Assembly: GCA_013203245.1 (NCBI GenBank)
Contig: JABMOR010000054.1
Span: 1-16,495, forward strand
Direction of reading: 5' to 3'
Length of the DNA stretch: 16,495 nt
DNA from: Candidatus Nitrosopumilus sp.
GTDB lineage: Archaea > Thermoproteota > Nitrososphaeria > Nitrososphaerales > Nitrosopumilaceae
Shown: positions 14,177 through 16,495 of the stretch, piece by piece
Layout of the letters: each line of letters opens with the position of its first letter
Position numbering within the stretch: the first letter of the stretch is position 1
Notes under the pieces: model-generated
Told to the model about the DNA's origin: nothing
Databases searched by the model: none
What the model saw: only the letters and a program-made list of their open reading frames with translations
Made by a program: the position numbers and the translations under genes

Positions 14177-14989
14177 ATGCTAAAGATTTCATTGTTTATG
14201 TTAATCATAGTTTCAATGATTTCAACCTCAGCTTTTGCAGAAACAACATTAGAATTAGAAGTTTCTTCAGAAGAAATCAAATCATTGGATTCAGTATGGA
14301 TTTCAGGAAAAATTACAGATGTATCTCAATTCAAGCCAATAAAACTTAGAATTATTGGTCCAGATGGAGCACTAGTTTTTGCCCCACAATTAGCAATTGA
14401 AGACAATGGTGAATTTAAAAAATTATTAAATCCTCCAAGTTTCAAAGCAGGCACATATTTGGTATCTGCAAGTCATGATGACACAGACATTATTGCATCC
14501 ACTCAATTTACAGTCATAGCACAAGAAATTCCAAGAAACATCATTCCAGAATCAACCCAAGGGACAATATCAGAAAAAGAGATACCAGTTATTTCAAGCG
14601 GAATTTCAATGACAGCTGATGCAGTAAATGGTTCAGATGTAATTATAATTACTGGAAACACAAGTTTCAGAGATTCAGACATTACATTAATCGTAAATTC
14701 TCCTGTTGGGAACTTGATCACTATAGCACAAGTGACTCCAGGAATTTATGGGGATTTTGAAGTTCAAATTAAGGTAGGAGGTTCAATGTGGAAAGAAGAT
14801 GGAATGTATACAATTACTGCAAACCAAGGAGTCGCATCAGAGCATAAAGAATCAATTCAAGTTGAAATCAAAGACGGCGTAGTAATTCCTGAATTCGGAG
14901 TCATAGCATCACTTGTTTTGACAATATCAATAATTTCAATTATCATTGTTTCATCAAAAACAAGACTTTCCATATTACCTAAATTTTAA
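14177..14989 (+). CDS. Secreted surface protein with PEFG-CTERM anchor
   Basis: The 270-residue protein has an N-terminal signal peptide (hydrophobic core residues ~4-18, likely cleavage after SAFA at 21). Two beta-rich Ig-like domains follow, ~23-115 (TLELEVSSEEI...STQFTVI) and ~142-235 (ISMTADAVNGSDVIIITGNT...SIQVEIKDG). At the C-terminus the motif PEFG (238-241) precedes a hydrophobic segment (~242-258) and a short basic tail (KTRLSILPKF). This tripartite end is the thaumarchaeal PEFG-CTERM sorting signal, thought to be processed by a dedicated archaeosortase-like enzyme. The product is therefore probably an extracellular, membrane- or lipid-anchored protein. Its binding partner is unknown. 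The start is ATG at 14177. Confidence 0.88.
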   Translation: MLKISLFMLIIVSMISTSAFAETTLELEVSSEEIKSLDSVWISGKITDVSQFKPIKLRIIGPDGALVFAPQLAIEDNGEFKKLLNPPSFKAGTYLVSASHDDTDIIASTQFTVIAQEIPRNIIPESTQGTISEKEIPVISSGISMTADAVNGSDVIIITGNTSFRDSDITLIVNSPVGNLITIAQVTPGIYGDFEVQIKVGGSMWKEDGMYTITANQGVASEHKESIQVEIKDGVVIPEFGVIASLVLTISIISIIIVSSKTRLSILPKF

Positions 14990-15010
14990 ATTAATTAAAA
15001 CAAATTAAAT

Positions 15011-15035
15011 AATTTTTTGCAGTTTTTCTTCTTGT
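15011..15035 (+). terminator. Candidate T-rich terminator after PEFG-CTERM gene
   Basis: Runs of six and five T (15013-15018, 15023-15027) followed by pyrimidine-rich sequence lie 20-45 nt after the stop, in a convergent intergenic region. Archaeal terminators are often oligo-T without a hairpin. Sequence pattern only. Confidence 0.3.
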
Positions 15036-15091
15036 CTTAATTTGTAAGCAGTTAGTCCTGTGAATCTTTTTAATAAATTTTAAAAAGATAG

Positions 15092-16201
15092 TTACTTTAT
15101 TTTTTTATTTAATTCTGTAATGAATTGTTTAATTTTTGGTTTTGGAACAACGGCACCACATGCTTTATCATGTCCACCACCAGATCCACCAAGACTTGTT
15201 GCTAAAAGATTAACAATTTTGCCCAAGTGAACTTTACAGTTCTTTGAACCTCTAACTGAAACAGCATAAATTCCATGATCTACCCGTTCTTTGTATGCAA
15301 CACCGACATCTTTTCCAGACAAACCCATAACAAAATTAACTGCACCACTGGCACCAGCATCTAAAATTTCCATATATCCAAGATTGTTCATGGTTTTCAT
15401 TCCTACCTTTACTTTGGCAATCATTCGAGATAATTTCTCTACTTGAATTTGGGCAAATTCAAAAGTATTTGGAATATCATGAGGGAATTTAGATTCTGCT
15501 AATTCTTCAACCAAGTATTGTAAATAATCAGGTTCTCTTTGATGGCCGACAATATTGTACGTCATTACCGTTGCACTAATCAAAGCAAATTGTCTGTCAT
15601 AGATTTGAAGTAATTTTGAACCAATTGGTCTATCTTCCATGTAATCAGTGATAGCAGCACAAGTTGCAACAAATGATGCATGATCATTAAGTTTTGATTT
15701 GTATGCATTGTATACTTGAACAGTAGTACATTCATTGATATCATGAATAACCTTAACCTTAATTTTTTCTAATGCTTTTACAACAGTAGGATCAATATCA
15801 TGATGGTCAATGTAAGTAACTGAAACTTTATTTTTTCTTAATCTTGTCATAATATCAATAAATTCATCTTGAGTTTTTTTACTTAATCCCAAATCACATA
15901 TGAATAACGATTTTAATTTTTCATCTAAAACAACTTGATTTAATGCCTCCATCTGTCCAGGATAATCTACAAGAATTGCATCACCGCCAAATGCTTGACG
16001 AATAAGAGCAGCAGAACTAATTCCATCGCAATCTTCTTTATGAGAAATACAGATTAGTTTAGTTCGCTTTGATGCAGATATTGGTTTAGCTGTTATTTTT
16101 TTGGTTACTTTTTTAGCTACTGTTTTTTTGGTTACTTTTTTAGCTACTGTTTTTTTGGTTACTTTTTTAGCTGCTGTTTTTTTGGTTTTAGAGGATACCA
16201 A
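15092..16201 (-). CDS. DHH/DHHA1 phosphoesterase with H1-like Lys/Ala repeat N-terminus
   Basis: A DHH-superfamily metal-dependent phosphoesterase, the fold of RecJ, GAN-like and nanoRNase/c-di-nucleotide hydrolases. Counting from the TTG at 16201, motif I is SHKEDCDG (Asp57, Asp59), motif II is CDLG (Asp103), motif III is IDHHD (132-134), motif IV is AITDYMED, and the DHHA1 end has GGSGGGHDKACGAVV (~338-349). The first ~45 residues are a basic repeat, KKTVAKKVT, resembling histone-H1-like tails. A GTG at 16219 extends the protein by six residues, but a TATA-like box predicts transcription starting near 16205, after that GTG, so TTG is preferred. The substrate is unknown; the tail suggests nucleic-acid binding. 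No recombination gene is adjacent. Confidence 0.85.
   Translation of the reverse strand: MVSSKTKKTAAKKVTKKTVAKKVTKKTVAKKVTKKITAKPISASKRTKLICISHKEDCDGISSAALIRQAFGGDAILVDYPGQMEALNQVVLDEKLKSLFICDLGLSKKTQDEFIDIMTRLRKNKVSVTYIDHHDIDPTVVKALEKIKVKVIHDINECTTVQVYNAYKSKLNDHASFVATCAAITDYMEDRPIGSKLLQIYDRQFALISATVMTYNIVGHQREPDYLQYLVEELAESKFPHDIPNTFEFAQIQVEKLSRMIAKVKVGMKTMNNLGYMEILDAGASGAVNFVMGLSGKDVGVAYKERVDHGIYAVSVRGSKNCKVHLGKIVNLLATSLGGSGGGHDKACGAVVPKPKIKQFITELNKKIK
16103..16183 (-). repeat. Three 27-bp tandem repeats (coding KKTVAKKVT)
   Basis: Identical 27-bp units begin at 16103, 16130 and 16157 (the third has one a-to-g change), with degenerate flanking copies. On the minus strand they encode the nine-residue Lys/Ala/Val/Thr unit at the N-terminus of the DHH phosphoesterase, so frame is kept whatever the copy number. 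Confidence 0.9.
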
Positions 16202-16228
16202 TATAGATTCAAAAATCACAAACCCACA

Positions 16229-16234
16229 TTTAAA
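16229..16234 (-). promoter_or_regulatory. Candidate TATA box of the DHH phosphoesterase gene
   Basis: Minus-strand CTTTAAATG contains the archaeal TATA-like TTTAAA. A ~26-nt offset predicts transcription starting about 16205, just before the TTG at 16201 and after the GTG at 16219. Confidence 0.4.
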
Positions 16235-16249
16235 GGAAAGAATGTAAAA

Positions 16250-16465
16250 TTAAGATTTTCTAAATGGTTTTTTGATACTTTGGTTTACCAATGAACTTGA
16301 ATCAAGATATACATCATATAGCGATAATCCTTCCATTTGGGTTTGATTATCTATTTCCTGAATTTTTTTGAGTTCTTCTGATGAAGCATTTAGTACCAAG
16401 TCATCTAATTTTTGCAAATGTTCTCGCTCTTTAGGAGTCATTATGTTTTGATTAAAAATGATCAT
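16250..16465 (-). CDS. Small helical hypothetical protein (71 or 63 aa)
   Basis: No family is recognised. The protein is charged and mostly helical (PKEREHLQKLDDLVLNASSEELKKIQEI), then polar, with a basic end (QSIKKPFRKS). The ATG at 16465 gives 71 residues; the ATG at 16441 (MTPKEREHLQK) gives 63 and looks like the more natural N-terminus. The stop lies 48 nt upstream of the DHH gene's start on the same strand. The 30 bases to the window edge hold nothing recognisable. Confidence 0.65.
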   Translation of the reverse strand: MIIFNQNIMTPKEREHLQKLDDLVLNASSEELKKIQEIDNQTQMEGLSLYDVYLDSSSLVNQSIKKPFRKS

Positions 16466-16495
16466 TTAGTACCAAAAGTTGCCATATTAGACTAA

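Noticed and set aside
14990..15091. Possible small RNA or tRNA in the convergent gap
   Set aside because: No cloverleaf or conserved tRNA motifs; the sequence is A/T runs consistent with terminators.
16466..16495. Seven-codon minus-strand frame (MATFGTK) overlapping the 16465 ATG
   Set aside because: Too short, no supporting signal, and an in-frame stop lies just upstream; likely chance.

Overview
The window is low in GC and gene-dense, and it looks like chromosomal DNA of an ammonia-oxidising archaeon (Nitrososphaerota/Thaumarchaeota, Nitrosopumilus-like). The lineage call rests on three things: a Vps4-type CdvC ATPase next to an ESCRT-III (CdvB)-like gene, a secreted protein with the thaumarchaeal PEFG-CTERM tail, and a TrmB-type regulator. 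A-type ATP synthase subunit F and many small lineage-type hypothetical genes fit the same picture. No rRNA, tRNA, insertion sequence or CRISPR array was recognised.

Layout. (1) 1-2548, minus strand: atpF-like, then a zinc alcohol/polyol dehydrogenase, then an LsrF-type class I aldolase that runs off the left edge. The aldolase carries at least 124 residues of Asn/Lys/Pro/Gln repeat tail, and the conspicuous 15-bp tandem repeat at the left edge is this tail's coding sequence. (2) 2637-4103: a plus-strand hypothetical gene, then minus-strand genes for a small acidic protein, a stand-alone SWIM zinc-finger protein and a winged-helix/zinc-ribbon protein. (3) 4142-8527, minus: carB and carA, abutting with no spacer. 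carA has no ATG, GTG or TTG start at the place the family requires. (4) 8619-10916, minus: a likely cell-division/ESCRT operon, read as a divergent Snf7/CdvB-like protein, then a coiled-coil protein, then CdvC. (5) 11031-12191, plus: a divergently transcribed TrmB-like regulator, sharing with the cdv operon an intergenic region that holds three GTAAC/GTTAC half-sites. (6) 12198-12486, minus: two tiny overlapping genes. (7) 12612-14989, plus: a winged-helix-like hypothetical, a RidA-family protein, a 55-residue Cys-rich protein and a PEFG-CTERM surface protein. (8) 15092-16465, minus: a DHH/DHHA1 phosphoesterase with a histone-H1-like Lys/Ala repeat at its N-terminus, and a short helical protein.

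How the genes work together. carAB supplies carbamoyl phosphate for pyrimidine and arginine synthesis. The CdvB-like/coiled-coil/CdvC set should act in membrane scission or division, with CdvC as the ATPase that remodels ESCRT-III-like filaments. The dehydrogenase and aldolase probably share a carbon-metabolism pathway that the sequence does not identify. The most unusual points are the repeat-tailed aldolase, the divergent CdvB-like gene with a one-base frame offset to its partner, and the missing conventional carA start.
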